Source: JADZEM01 sp046328125 (GTDB lineage: Bacteria > Chloroflexota > UBA6077 > JACCZL01). Taken from it: 64,000 bases of DNA. Location: positions 1-64,000 of the forward strand of contig JAXLXF010000019.1 of NCBI GenBank assembly GCA_046328125.1, read 5' to 3'. Made by a program: the position numbers and the translations under genes. How positions within the stretch are numbered: the stretch's first letter is position 1; each line of letters opens with the position of its first letter. Shown piece by piece: positions 1 to 9,265 of the stretch. The notes under the pieces were generated by a model, which was given only the letters and a program-made list of their open reading frames with translations, was not told where the DNA came from and ran no database searches.

Positions 1-2514
1 AACTCCGAGATCCGCGACAACGTGGCCGCCCGCAACGGCGGGGGCCTCATCTCCGTGGTGGCCGGCACCGCCCGCCAGGTGACGATCGGGGGCAACCTCG
101 CCAGTGGGGTCGGCGGCGGGCTGCTGTTCAACAACCAGGGCCAGACGTCAGGCAACACACGTCTCGACCTGTCATTCGTGACGATCAGCAGCAATCGGGC
201 CGTTCAGGTCGGCGGCCTCGCGGTCGCCAATCGGACCGGCACGCGCGCCGAGCTTCGACGTATGAGCGTCGTGGACAATGTCAACCTCGCTCCCGTCGGC
301 CCGTCCGCCAGCTTCAGCGGCGGCAGCGTGGACGTTCAGGGCTCGTTGTTCGCCCGCGGCAACGCGGTGAACTGTGGAGCTTCCAACGCGACGCTCAGCG
401 GCGGCCTCAACCTGTCCGACGACACCTCGTGCAACTTCGGCACGAACAACCAGCTCAACGTGAACCCCCTGGTCGGCCCGCTCCAGAACAACGGCAGCTT
501 CCTCCGCACGCACGCCCTGCTGCCCGGCAGCCCGGCCATCGACGTGATCCCAGAGAGTGCCCCCGCTCACATCTGCGATCCCAGCTTCTTCACGAGCGAC
601 GGACGCGGTGCCGAGTTCCTGGTGCCCTCCTTTCCGGTGGTGTTCGCGATCCTGGCAGACGGCGACGACGTGGCGGGCCGCGCCTGCGACGTCGGCGCCT
701 TCGAGGTCCAGCGCATCTCCGTGGCGACGACCGAAGATCGGCTCGGCGTTGACCCCGCCGACGGCAGGTGCGGCACCGGCACCAACAATCCGTGCTCGCT
801 GCGTGGCGCGATCCGGGCCGCGAACGTGCAGGGCCACGCCGTGGTCGAGGTGCCGGATGGCGACTACCACCTCACCATTCGCGGGGCGGACAACGTTAGC
901 GCCGCCGGGGACCTGAACGTGACCGGCAGTTTGACCCTGCTCGGCACGTCGGCCGCTGCCACGCGCATCATCTCTTCGAATCTCGACCGCGTGATGGAGA
1001 TTCGATCGGGGGCACGGGTGGTGGCGCGGCGCATCACGATCATGACCGACTCCTTCAGCACCCTGCAGGCTCTCCCGATTGCGGGCGGCGGCATCTCGAG
1101 CGCCGGCAGCCTCGATCTTGCCGACGTGACGCTGTTTCGAAACGTCACGTCCCAGGGAGGGGGCGGGCTGGAGGCGGTCAGCGGATCGACCACGACCCTC
1201 AAACGGGTGCTGTTCCTGAAGAATGAAACGCATGGCGCGGGCGGCGCGATCAGGGCCGCGTCCGGCGCGACACTGACCCTGGAGAACGTCACGTTTAGCG
1301 GCAACAGGATCGACCTCGACCAGAGCTTCCCGCCTGAGGTGGGTGGCGCTGCCATCTTCTCCCGCGGGGCCACGCTCACCCTCACCAACGTGTCGCTGGT
1401 GGACAACACAGACGACGGCCGGGGGATCGGGGCCGGCATCCGAATGAGCGCGGGGACCATCACCCTGAGCAACACGCTGCTCCGGAACGCCCACGAGGAC
1501 TGCCTGGTCACCGGCGGCACCCTGCGCTCGCTCGGGCACAATGTCTCGCAGGACAACAGCTGCGCCGCGGCGTTCAACGCCGTGGCCAATGACGGCGACG
1601 TGATGAGCGCGGACGTCGCGCTCGGGCCGATCGCCGACAACGGCGGCCAGACCCAGACCCACGCGCTCCTGCCGCCGGTCGGTCGACCGTTCCCGGGCAA
1701 CCCGGCCATCGACGCTGGCAGCCTGGACACCCCGCTCGACGGCCGCAACGGCCGCTGCGCCGCCACCGACCAGCGCAACCTGCCACGCCCGCGCGACGGC
1801 GACGGCAACATCAAACCAGTCTGCGACGTTGGGGCGTTCGAGATCCAGGGCGGCGTGGGCGGCGCCGAGGTCAAGGTCAGTCCCCAACCGGGCCAACCGG
1901 GCCAGCCGGTCACCGTCAGCTTCAGCTGGACCGTGCCGACCCCGCACGTCTGGCGCGACCTGACCTCGCTGACCCTGAAGCTGGTCCGTGAGAATGGCCG
2001 CGACGAGCACGATGCAGCCAACGGGCCGGCCGGGCCAGCCGCGCCGACGATCCGTCAGGGGGAGCCGAACGGGCACGGCGGGCCCAGAGGCGACGGCGGC
2101 CCGAAAGACGATGCCGTCTTCGTCCTCCGCTGGACCGAGGCCGACGACCGCTACGCCCTGCTGGACGCCAGTGGACACGAGCTGGCCGCCGGCACGCCCG
2201 GCTCGGCGGTCGTGCTGCGCGGCGAGCATGTCTCCCTGCCCCTGCAAAGCGTCAAGACCCAGGGCAGCGGTCCGACCGGCCCGGCCGTCACCCTGACGCT
2301 GCCGTTCGTCTTCGACAACGCCGCTGCGAACAAGACGTTCACGATCCTGGTCTCGGCCCGCGCCGACGACGGCTCCGAGGATGCGCTCAGCCCGGCGGGG
2401 ACGATCCAGATCGGCGGCGGCCCGCGCCCGCCGGGCCATGACCCTGGCGACACTCACGGCGGCGACCAGGACGATCCGCGCAAGCCCGGCGGAGAGACGC
2501 GCCGCCAGACGTAG
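1..2514 (+). CDS. Secreted right-handed beta-helix protein, 5' truncated
   Basis: The frame is open from base 1, so the start lies outside the window. Gly/Asn/Ser-rich repeats typical of parallel beta-helix (polymorphic outer-membrane/pectate-lyase fold) proteins fill the visible part. Two tandem modules are visible. Each ends with a 'GSPAID/GNPAID' line followed by 'CDVGAFE', the hallmark of choice-of-anchor Q proteins. The second begins with an 'NPCSLRGAI' CSLREA-type motif at about base 790. After the second 'CDVGAFEIQ' (about base 1845) comes a beta-sandwich-like region of about 190 residues and a Gly/Asp/Arg-rich tail. The role is inferred as cell-surface or secreted adhesion; no catalytic motif is seen. 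It converges on the next gene with only 13 bases between the stops. Confidence 0.8.
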   Translation, partial: NSEIRDNVAARNGGGLISVVAGTARQVTIGGNLASGVGGGLLFNNQGQTSGNTRLDLSFVTISSNRAVQVGGLAVANRTGTRAELRRMSVVDNVNLAPVGPSASFSGGSVDVQGSLFARGNAVNCGASNATLSGGLNLSDDTSCNFGTNNQLNVNPLVGPLQNNGSFLRTHALLPGSPAIDVIPESAPAHICDPSFFTSDGRGAEFLVPSFPVVFAILADGDDVAGRACDVGAFEVQRISVATTEDRLGVDPADGRCGTGTNNPCSLRGAIRAANVQGHAVVEVPDGDYHLTIRGADNVSAAGDLNVTGSLTLLGTSAAATRIISSNLDRVMEIRSGARVVARRITIMTDSFSTLQALPIAGGGISSAGSLDLADVTLFRNVTSQGGGGLEAVSGSTTTLKRVLFLKNETHGAGGAIRAASGATLTLENVTFSGNRIDLDQSFPPEVGGAAIFSRGATLTLTNVSLVDNTDDGRGIGAGIRMSAGTITLSNTLLRNAHEDCLVTGGTLRSLGHNVSQDNSCAAAFNAVANDGDVMSADVALGPIADNGGQTQTHALLPPVGRPFPGNPAIDAGSLDTPLDGRNGRCAATDQRNLPRPRDGDGNIKPVCDVGAFEIQGGVGGAEVKVSPQPGQPGQPVTVSFSWTVPTPHVWRDLTSLTLKLVRENGRDEHDAANGPAGPAAPTIRQGEPNGHGGPRGDGGPKDDAVFVLRWTEADDRYALLDASGHELAAGTPGSAVVLRGEHVSLPLQSVKTQGSGPTGPAVTLTLPFVFDNAAANKTFTILVSARADDGSEDALSPAGTIQIGGGPRPPGHDPGDTHGGDQDDPRKPGGETRRQT

Positions 2515-2527
2515 CGCGGAAGCGGTC

Positions 2528-4057
2528 TTAGCGGAGGAACTTCTCCAGCAGCGGCTTCGCCTCGTCGATGGGACGGACCAGCCCGATCTTGCCGGTCGCC
2601 TCTTTGTCGATCCGGCCGGCCGTCGGGATGCCGATCAGCTCGCCCGCCGCGTTGATCGCCGTACCACCGCTGTTGCCCCGGTTGATCTCGGTATCGGTCT
2701 TGATGAAGGAGCCCGGATCGTCCGACAGCCGCGAGATACCCGAATGAATCCCGCGCGTCACCGTCAGGCTGGAGCCGCCGAGGCCCGGGAACCCGATGAT
2801 GATGATGGTGTCCCCGATGTTGACGCTCTTCGAGCTGCCGATCGGGATCGGGGTCAGGCCAAGATCGGCCGGCAGCGGCGCGCCGTCCGCCATCGCCAGT
2901 AGCTGGATGACTGCCAGGTCCAGCTTCGGGTCGAAATCCGCCACCTTGGCACGGTACTTCGGCTGCGCGTTCTCGCCCTCAGCCGGTGGCACCGCGATGA
3001 TGACGTTGTTGCCGCCATTCACCAGCTTGCCGGTCGTCTCGTCGCTGACCACGTGGAAGTTGGTCAGGATGTGCCCCTTCGACGTGAAGATCGAGCCGGA
3101 GCCGATGCTGGCCGAGGTCGGGCCGGTCGGGACGATCACCCGCACTGAGGCGTTGAGCGCCCGCACGAAGGCCGGGTCTCGACCGCCAGCCGGCTTGGGC
3201 GCCTCGGTCGGCTGCGGCGGTGCTGTCGGCTTCGCCGGCGGCTCGGTCGGCTTGGGAACTGGCGTCGGCGGCGGCGCGGCGGTCGGCTTGGCCGGCGGCT
3301 CGGTCGGCTTCGGGGCGGCGGTCGGCGCCGTCGTCGCGGTGGCAACCGCCGCGACGGGCCGCACGGTCGGGGTCGGCGTCGCCGCCGGCTTGTCGTCCAC
3401 GGCCCGCATCACCAGGAATGCCGTCCCGACCATCGCCAGGATGACGAACCCGACCACGCCGCCGATGATCAGGCCGGTATTTCCGCCAGACCGCCTCTGA
3501 GGCGCGTACTGCGGCGCATATCCTCCGCCTTGCGCGGCCCCGCCGCCGTAGCCGCCGCCGTACGCCGACGATCCACCGTAGGCTGGCGCGCCGTTCGGAG
3601 AGGCGGCGCCAGCCTGTCCCCCATCGCCGTACGGGCTAGCGCTCGGCCCGGGTCCATACGGACTGCCCGGCCGCTCCCCGAGCCCGGCCCCGGCGTACCC
3701 ACCGTCCCCCGCGTACCCGCCCGCGCCGGCGTACCCGCCGCCCACCGGCACCCCGCCGTTCTGGCCGGGCGCCTGGATCACCTCGATCTGGAGATCGGTC
3801 ACGCCGATCCGGACCTGGGCGCCGCTTGGGACAGGCTCGGACTCTGACCCGACCCGCCGCCCGGCGATGTAGGTGCCGTTCTGGCTGCCGAGATCGCGCA
3901 GGAACGTGCCGCGCGGCGTGGACCAGACCACGAGGTGCTGGCGCGAGATGTTCGGGTCGGAGAGCACGAGGTCGTTCTCCGGCGCCCGCCCGATCCGCAG
4001 CCCCTGCTCCGGGACCGGATACCGCGTCCCGTTGACGACGACGACAGCCTGCATCAT
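2528..4057 (-). CDS. FHA domain - membrane - HtrA-like serine protease
   Basis: The 509-aa protein has an N-terminal FHA domain (about residues 15-95, with GRAPENDLVLSD, SRQH and SQNGT motifs) that would bind phosphothreonine. A Gly/Tyr/Ala-rich linker follows (about 100-190), then one membrane helix (about 195-220), a Pro/Thr/Lys-rich stalk (about 225-292) and a trypsin-like S1C protease domain. The catalytic triad is visible: H335 in LTNFHVV, D380 in DLAV and S463 in GNSGG. No PDZ domain follows, unlike DegP/HtrA. The inferred topology is a cytoplasmic FHA domain with an extracellular protease. The start is the first of two adjacent ATG codons; the ribosome-binding site is weak. A phosphorylation-controlled surface protease is a reasonable inference. 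Confidence 0.88.
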   Translation of the reverse strand: MMQAVVVVNGTRYPVPEQGLRIGRAPENDLVLSDPNISRQHLVVWSTPRGTFLRDLGSQNGTYIAGRRVGSESEPVPSGAQVRIGVTDLQIEVIQAPGQNGGVPVGGGYAGAGGYAGDGGYAGAGLGERPGSPYGPGPSASPYGDGGQAGAASPNGAPAYGGSSAYGGGYGGGAAQGGGYAPQYAPQRRSGGNTGLIIGGVVGFVILAMVGTAFLVMRAVDDKPAATPTPTVRPVAAVATATTAPTAAPKPTEPPAKPTAAPPPTPVPKPTEPPAKPTAPPQPTEAPKPAGGRDPAFVRALNASVRVIVPTGPTSASIGSGSIFTSKGHILTNFHVVSDETTGKLVNGGNNVIIAVPPAEGENAQPKYRAKVADFDPKLDLAVIQLLAMADGAPLPADLGLTPIPIGSSKSVNIGDTIIIIGFPGLGGSSLTVTRGIHSGISRLSDDPGSFIKTDTEINRGNSGGTAINAAGELIGIPTAGRIDKEATGKIGLVRPIDEAKPLLEKFLR

Positions 4058-4342
4058 CGAACGCCCACCCGCCCCTCGATCCGCGTGACGGCCGCCTGCG
4101 CCGACGTCATGGTCTGCTGTCCCCTGTCCCTGTGGCCCCTCGACGCGGATCCAGCGCGCCGTGCGACGTCCCGTTCAGCCTGGCCCATCCCCAAAGGCCG
4201 CGCACAGATGATAGCGTTGCGGAGCCTCTTGTAGCGCATTCTGCCCCTCTGGAGATGTCCTCACAGAGCATACACATGCATCTCGGAGTTTCTCGCAGTC
4301 ACGCTGCGCAGGGGTAGTGACCGGATCGACAGGACCGCCGCG

Positions 4343-6076
4343 TCACGCGTGGGCCGACGGGCCAGGCAGTCGCACCAGCCGGTGACACCCTCCGTCGAGG
4401 CGCCGCTCGGCCCACTGGAGCACCGCGTCCTCCTGGCTGAACAGCACGATCTGGCGGGTGTCAGCCAGTTGCAGCAGCAGGTCCAGCACCGCCAGCGTCC
4501 GCTCGGCGTCGAAGTGGGGCGTCGGGTCGTCCAGGATCAGCGGGCAGACCTCCTCGGACCGGGTCAGGTGATCGGCCAGCGCGACCCGCAACAGCAGGTA
4601 CACCTGCTCGGCGGTCCCGTGTGAGAGCAGCGCCGCCTCGCGCCACGGTCCGCCCGCCGTCCGCACACCCACGCTCAGGGTGGACGGATCCACCAGCGCC
4701 TCCGCATACCGCCCACCGGTGATGCGCGGCAGCCAGCCGGTCACCTGCTCGGCCAGCCGGGGCGCCACGCTCCGGTGCACGCGCTCCTGTGCCCGCAGCA
4801 GGAAGCTCCGAGTCAGCTCCAGTGTCCCCTCCAGCCGCTCGACCTCGGCCAGCTCGGCCTCGGCGGCGGCCAGCGTCTCCTCCGCCTCGGGGACGCACAG
4901 CAGGCCGCGCGTCCGCTCCGCCAGCTGTGCCCGCGCTTCGGCGACCGCCGTGCTGGCCGTTTCGGCAGCCCGCAGCGCCGCCGTCTGAGCCTCGTGCGCG
5001 GCCCGGATGCGGGCCTCGCGGTCAGCGTTGACCGCTGCCTCGGCCGACCGCAGCCCGTCCAGCGCCACCGCGACCGCTTTCGTGTCGCGCCGGCTCACCC
5101 CGATGACGGCGAGGCCGCAGGCGATCAGCAGCAACGAGACGCCGACAAGCTCCAATCCGAGCAGCGCGATCGCCGCTCCGACCGTCGCAACGCCGAGCGC
5201 AACCAGCATCAACGGACGCGACAACTGCCGCGACGACGCCCGCTCGACGCGGGCACGCGCCTCGTCCGCCTGAGCCTGGAGCGCCCGCGACGGCGGCGAC
5301 GCTTCCACCTTCGACCGTGCGACGTCCGTCCGATAACGGACCGCCCGCGCCGACGCCTCGGCATCCTCCAGCTGGCGCAGCCGGGTCAGCAGGCCAGCAT
5401 ACTCCGCGTGCTCGGCGCGGGCCGTCTGGAGCGCCTGCTGCGCCCGCTCCACGCCGACCGTCGCCCGCCGCAACGGCCCGATCGCCGTCCGATGGCTGGC
5501 TCCCACCCGATCGCGCCGGAACTGGTCGATCCGCTCCAACGCGAGCGCTGCCGTCTCGTCGGCGCCGCCAGTCGCGGCGCCACGCTGGAGATGGTCTTGC
5601 AGCAGCCGCCCGTTCCGCCGCACGGTCAACAGGTCGCCCTGGCGCACGCAGGCGACGGCCAGGAAGCTGCGACGGTCCAGCCCGAGCCAGCGCGCGCCGT
5701 CCGGGGCGTCGTTCCCGACGACGATCTCGTCCGAGCAGTCGCGGCCGCCCAGGCCCAGATCGATGGCGCGGCAGTTGACCAGTCCTTGCAGGTCGTGGTG
5801 CAACTCGATCTGGCGGCCGTCCTCCAGGCAAAGGGTGGCGCCAACCTCCCAGCGGCCGCCGTCCCACGGCTCGTGGTGGGCGCGCAGCTCGCGTTCCTCG
5901 CGGCCCGGCTGCCCGGCGCCGCGTCGCCGACCGCACAACCCGAAGTACAGGGCCGCGTGCCAGGTGGACTTGCCGGCCTCGTTCGGCCCCCAGACCACCG
6001 TCATGCCCGGCGCCAGCGTCAGCCGCTCCCCGACGAACGGCCCGAACGCGTGGGCGGTGACAGCCTGGATCTTCAC
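4343..6076 (-). CDS. SbcC/YhaN-like ATPase with central membrane hairpin
   Basis: The N-terminus carries a Walker A motif (GPNEAGKST, residues about 30-38) in the SMC/Rad50 context. The C-terminal half has the ABC signature-like LSHGTAEQVYLLLR and a Walker B LILDDPTPHFD. Only short Ala/Glu/Arg-rich helical arms separate the two halves. Between the arms lie two hydrophobic segments (about residues 285-330), as in Bacillus YhaN-type proteins and unlike classical SbcC. At 577 aa it is much shorter than SbcC or YhaN (about 1000). The GTG start overlaps the stop of the upstream phosphoesterase by 4 bases (GTGA), so the two are translationally coupled and should form an SbcCD-like nuclease/ATPase complex. 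A role in DNA end processing is inferred from family. Confidence 0.85.
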   Translation of the reverse strand: MKIQAVTAHAFGPFVGERLTLAPGMTVVWGPNEAGKSTWHAALYFGLCGRRRGAGQPGREERELRAHHEPWDGGRWEVGATLCLEDGRQIELHHDLQGLVNCRAIDLGLGGRDCSDEIVVGNDAPDGARWLGLDRRSFLAVACVRQGDLLTVRRNGRLLQDHLQRGAATGGADETAALALERIDQFRRDRVGASHRTAIGPLRRATVGVERAQQALQTARAEHAEYAGLLTRLRQLEDAEASARAVRYRTDVARSKVEASPPSRALQAQADEARARVERASSRQLSRPLMLVALGVATVGAAIALLGLELVGVSLLLIACGLAVIGVSRRDTKAVAVALDGLRSAEAAVNADREARIRAAHEAQTAALRAAETASTAVAEARAQLAERTRGLLCVPEAEETLAAAEAELAEVERLEGTLELTRSFLLRAQERVHRSVAPRLAEQVTGWLPRITGGRYAEALVDPSTLSVGVRTAGGPWREAALLSHGTAEQVYLLLRVALADHLTRSEEVCPLILDDPTPHFDAERTLAVLDLLLQLADTRQIVLFSQEDAVLQWAERRLDGGCHRLVRLPGPSAHA

Positions 6077-7176
6077 GCCGGGTCCAGGTCCGCGCGGCCC
6101 TCCAGGGCGCGCAGCCCGACCGTCAGCACGCGCTGGCGCTCGCCCTCCTCCAGCTCCGCTTCCAGCACGTCGCGCACGAACTGGCCGCGCACGGTCGGCT
6201 CGGCGGCGATGGCCGCCAGGTCGTAAACGGGACGCAGATCTCCGAGCCGGACCTGCAGGCCGTCCAGCTGATGAGGGATATCCTGGAGATCGCGGACGTG
6301 CACGTCGATACGCGGATCGAGCTCCCCGCTCACCGTGATGCGCGCCACGCCACCGAGATCGGACAGCAGCGCGGCGAGCCGGTCGCGGACGTCCTGGAGG
6401 CTGGCGCAGCCGTCCGTCCGCAGCGCGAGGTCGTGCGCCTCGGTCACGCCGACGCGGTGCCGCTCCCGTTCGACGCTGCCGTCGTCCATGACGGTCAGCA
6501 TGACGGCGCCCCGCGCGCCGTCCTCCCCGAACGTCAGAAAGTCCGGGTTGCCAGGATAAGTGTAGCGGGCGGCGTCGCGCGGGCGGTGGTAGTGCCCGAG
6601 CAACAGGTGGTGAAGCCCGGTCTCTTCGATCTGGTCGGCATCGAACGGGGCGTGTGGCTGATGCCCGGCCTCACCCGGCGCGAAGCCGCCCCGCTCCGAG
6701 CCGTGGAACAGCGCCAGGTGGATGCCACCCCGATCCACCAGGAAGTCGTCCAGGAATCCGAGCGTACGGGCCGGCGCGCGGTGGGCGGCCCCCCAGAGGG
6801 TCAGGCCGTCCGCCAATGGCACCGGCGACAAACGGTCCTCCTCGAAGACGTGGACGTTCGGGCTCCAGCGGGCCTGCCGATACGGGCTGTCCGGGGCGTA
6901 CCAGTCGTGGTTGCCGGGCGCCAGGAACACCGGCGTCGGCTCGATCTCCTCGAACGCCTGCTCCAGAAACGTGACCGTGTCCGCCGCGTAGCGGGCCTGC
7001 TCGAACAGGTCGCCAGCGCAGAGGACGGCATCGGCGCGCGCCTCGTACGCCAGACGGGTGATGTTACGCAGCGTGTCGCGGAGCGCCTGCCGACGCCGCC
7101 GAGCCGCCAGCTGGCTGCCACCAAGCCAGGCGAACGGCGCGTCGAGATGAAGATCTGCAAACAGGAGGAGCTTCAC
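6073..7176 (-). CDS. SbcD/YhaO-like metallophosphoesterase (DNA exonuclease)
   Basis: This 367-aa calcineurin-like phosphoesterase shows all the metal motifs: FADLHLD at residues 6-12, GDLFEQ, GNHDWY and GHYH. It starts with GTG, preceded by AGGG. SbcD/Mre11 family proteins are Mn-dependent nucleases that pair with an SbcC/Rad50 ATPase, and the ATPase gene follows with a 4-base overlap. After the phosphoesterase domain come about 120 residues that would form the capping/ATPase-binding region. It is probably the nuclease subunit of the two-gene operon 7176-4343. Function is from family; the operon is seen directly. Confidence 0.9.
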   Translation of the reverse strand: MKLLLFADLHLDAPFAWLGGSQLAARRRRQALRDTLRNITRLAYEARADAVLCAGDLFEQARYAADTVTFLEQAFEEIEPTPVFLAPGNHDWYAPDSPYRQARWSPNVHVFEEDRLSPVPLADGLTLWGAAHRAPARTLGFLDDFLVDRGGIHLALFHGSERGGFAPGEAGHQPHAPFDADQIEETGLHHLLLGHYHRPRDAARYTYPGNPDFLTFGEDGARGAVMLTVMDDGSVERERHRVGVTEAHDLALRTDGCASLQDVRDRLAALLSDLGGVARITVSGELDPRIDVHVRDLQDIPHQLDGLQVRLGDLRPVYDLAAIAAEPTVRGQFVRDVLEAELEEGERQRVLTVGLRALEGRADLDPA

Positions 7177-7267
7177 GATGCCCTGATGGTACAGCCGCCG
7201 AGCGCTCGTTCACCCCGCGTTCGCGCAGATTGTGAGGCGACTGTAGGCGCGCGTCATGGAGTCCGGG

Positions 7268-9094
7268 TCAGCCGGCCAGCCAGCTCCGTTTCAGGCCGAG
7301 CCATCGCCCCGTGAAGGACGGGCTGTACCCCTTCACACTGGCCTGGACCGCTTCCAGGCTGTTCTCGGCGTACCACCAGATCGCCGGCGACTCGTCCAGC
7401 AGGATGCCGCTCGCCTCGTCGTATAACGCCCTGCGCTGGTTTGGGTCCAGGATCGTGCGGGCCGCGTTCACCAGCTCATCGTACTTCGGATGACTCCAGC
7501 CGGAGAGCTCCAGCGGCCCCTGGATCTGGTAGCCGGGCGTCAGGTACGCGTCCGGATCGGGCAGGGGGCCAACAGACGTGGCGACGGCGTCGAACTCCCG
7601 CGCGGCCAGCGCTCTACCGAACGCGTCGCGGTCCAGCCGCTCCACCGTGAGCGTGATCCCGAGCGGTCGGAGCTGCTCGGCGAGCACGGTCGCGAGGCTG
7701 ATGGCGCTGGTAGAGTCTGGACCCGTCCTGACGCGCGCGTCGAAGCCGTTGGCGAGGCCGGCATCGGCCAGCAGCTGCTTCGCCTTCGCGAGATCGCGCC
7801 CATACCCCAGCCACTCCGGCGCGAGCGCCCAATCGCCCAGGCCCGGTGGGATCGGACCGCTGACCCGACCCTCACCGCGCGAGATCGTCGCGATGGCTGC
7901 CTGACGGTCGACGGCCAGCGAGATCGCCTTGCGGACCCGCGCGTCGTCGAATGGCTTGCGCTTTGTGTTGAAGACCACCACGCGCTGGCTAGCCCCCGGT
8001 GATGAAAGGACGGTCAGCGTGCGTTCGTTCTTGAGGCGTTGCGCCGTCTCTGGCCCGAGTCGGGCGTAGCTGGCCTGCCCGGAGCGGAGCGCCGCCGCCC
8101 GCGTCTCCTCGTCCGGGGCGATCTTCAGGACGACCTCGTCCAGGTACGGGAGCCGCGTCTCCCAGTACTCCGCGTACTTGACGTACCGGACGTGGCTGTT
8201 CGGCACGTACTCCGCGATCTTGAATGGCCCGCTCCCGACCGCCGTCTGCTTCAGGGCCGTACCGGCGCTCTGTAGCCAGTGCCTCGGCACGATCGCCGAG
8301 CCGCGCAACGCCGCGAACGACGAGAGGAACGGGGCGTGCGGCGCCTTGAGCGTGAACGCGACCTCGTACTTGCCGCGCGCCTGCACCTTCTCGACGGCCC
8401 CGAACCAGACCCGGTCGGGGGAGGCGCCGCCAGGGCCGCCTGGAGCCGCCGTCAGCCGCTCGAACCAGGCGGTGACGTCCTCGGCCTCGAATTCGCTACC
8501 GTCGTGGAAGCGGACGCCGGGGCGCAGCTTGAACGTCCAGGTGGTCGGGCTGGTGTTCAGCCAGGTCAGCGCGAGGCACGGCACCAGTTTGAGGTTCTCG
8601 TCGAACATGACCAGGCTCTGGTAGGTCAGGTCGGCCCAGGCTCGGGCGGACGCGGCGCCAGCGCCGGCGTACGGGTCCAGCGTGACGGGATCGGCATCGG
8701 TCAGCCAGACGACGGAGCCGCCCGGCCTCGGCGGCCCGGCTGGCGCCAGCTGGCCGACGGACGCACTGTCGGCGCCGGGCTTCGGCTCGGCCGTGGGCTT
8801 TGCGGGCGCGACCGTGGGGGTGAGCTTCGGCTCGGCGGTCCGCAGCTCCGGTGGCCGGGTGTCGGTCGAGCGCGAGGGGAAAGTCGGCTGCTGGCAGGCA
8901 CCAAGCAGCGAGGCCGTCACGCCCGCGCCGAGCAGCGCCATGCGCCGGATGAAGCCTCTCCGACTCGGGTGCCATGGCGTTGGCCGAGCGTCGCCATCTG
9001 ACGGAGTCTGTAGGAGAGGGTCCGCGTCCGGACGGAGCGACGGAGCGGAATCCGCGTCCACCCGGAGCCGTGGACTGAAGTCCACGTCTACCAT
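7268..9094 (-). CDS. Oligopeptide-type ABC substrate-binding lipoprotein (SBP_bac_5)
   Basis: A twin-arginine stretch (SRRGFIRRMALLGAG) is followed by a lipobox (LLGAC), so the protein should be exported and lipid-anchored. The mature part matches family 5 extracellular binding proteins, with conserved segments such as 'WTFKLRPGVRFHDG' and 'VRKAISLAVDRQA'. A Pro/Thr/Lys linker follows the lipobox. No permease or ATPase genes are adjacent, so it is an orphan. The frame stays open to 9178, but those extra codons lie in repetitive DNA. Even the ATG chosen here (9094) lies inside a palindromic repeat, so the N-terminal 35-40 residues before the Tat motif are uncertain. Confidence 0.85.
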   Translation of the reverse strand: MVDVDFSPRLRVDADSAPSLRPDADPLLQTPSDGDARPTPWHPSRRGFIRRMALLGAGVTASLLGACQQPTFPSRSTDTRPPELRTAEPKLTPTVAPAKPTAEPKPGADSASVGQLAPAGPPRPGGSVVWLTDADPVTLDPYAGAGAASARAWADLTYQSLVMFDENLKLVPCLALTWLNTSPTTWTFKLRPGVRFHDGSEFEAEDVTAWFERLTAAPGGPGGASPDRVWFGAVEKVQARGKYEVAFTLKAPHAPFLSSFAALRGSAIVPRHWLQSAGTALKQTAVGSGPFKIAEYVPNSHVRYVKYAEYWETRLPYLDEVVLKIAPDEETRAAALRSGQASYARLGPETAQRLKNERTLTVLSSPGASQRVVVFNTKRKPFDDARVRKAISLAVDRQAAIATISRGEGRVSGPIPPGLGDWALAPEWLGYGRDLAKAKQLLADAGLANGFDARVRTGPDSTSAISLATVLAEQLRPLGITLTVERLDRDAFGRALAAREFDAVATSVGPLPDPDAYLTPGYQIQGPLELSGWSHPKYDELVNAARTILDPNQRRALYDEASGILLDESPAIWWYAENSLEAVQASVKGYSPSFTGRWLGLKRSWLAG

Positions 9095-9115
9095 CGCACC
9101 GTCGCTACGCGACGG
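9068..9115. repeat. Partial copy of dispersed palindromic element A
   Basis: The segment contains a near-palindrome (TGGACTGAAGTCCA) followed by CGTCTACCAT and an inverted repeat CCGTCGC-TAC-GCGACGG. The same modules occur at 48980-49027 and at both ends of 58581-58773. This copy overlaps the predicted start of the binding-protein gene. Confidence 0.7.
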
Positions 9116-9141
9116 GGACGACGATCCCGCACAACCCAGGT

Positions 9142-9203
9142 GCTCGCTACTCTCTACTCGCCACTCGCTACTCGCCACTCGCTACTCGCTACTCGCTACT
9201 CGC
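9142..9203. repeat. CTACTCGC-type short tandem repeat
   Basis: Tandem units of about 7-8 bases (ctactcgc, cactcgc) run up to the 5' flank of the molybdopterin oxidase gene. The complement (gcgagtag) begins the repeats at 38825 and 56452, so this is a third locus of the same repeat type. It lies in the spacer between divergent genes and may simply be slipped-strand expansion. Confidence 0.6.
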
Positions 9204-9265
9204 GCCCCACATGCTACCCTCCCGGGCGAGAGTAACACCTTTCAGCAGGTCGTTCGGAGGACGGG

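Noticed and set aside
172..2457. Long open frame on the minus strand opposite the beta-helix gene
   Set aside because: It is Arg/Ala/Gly-rich without recognisable motifs, a shadow of the G+C-rich plus-strand gene whose own modules are clear.
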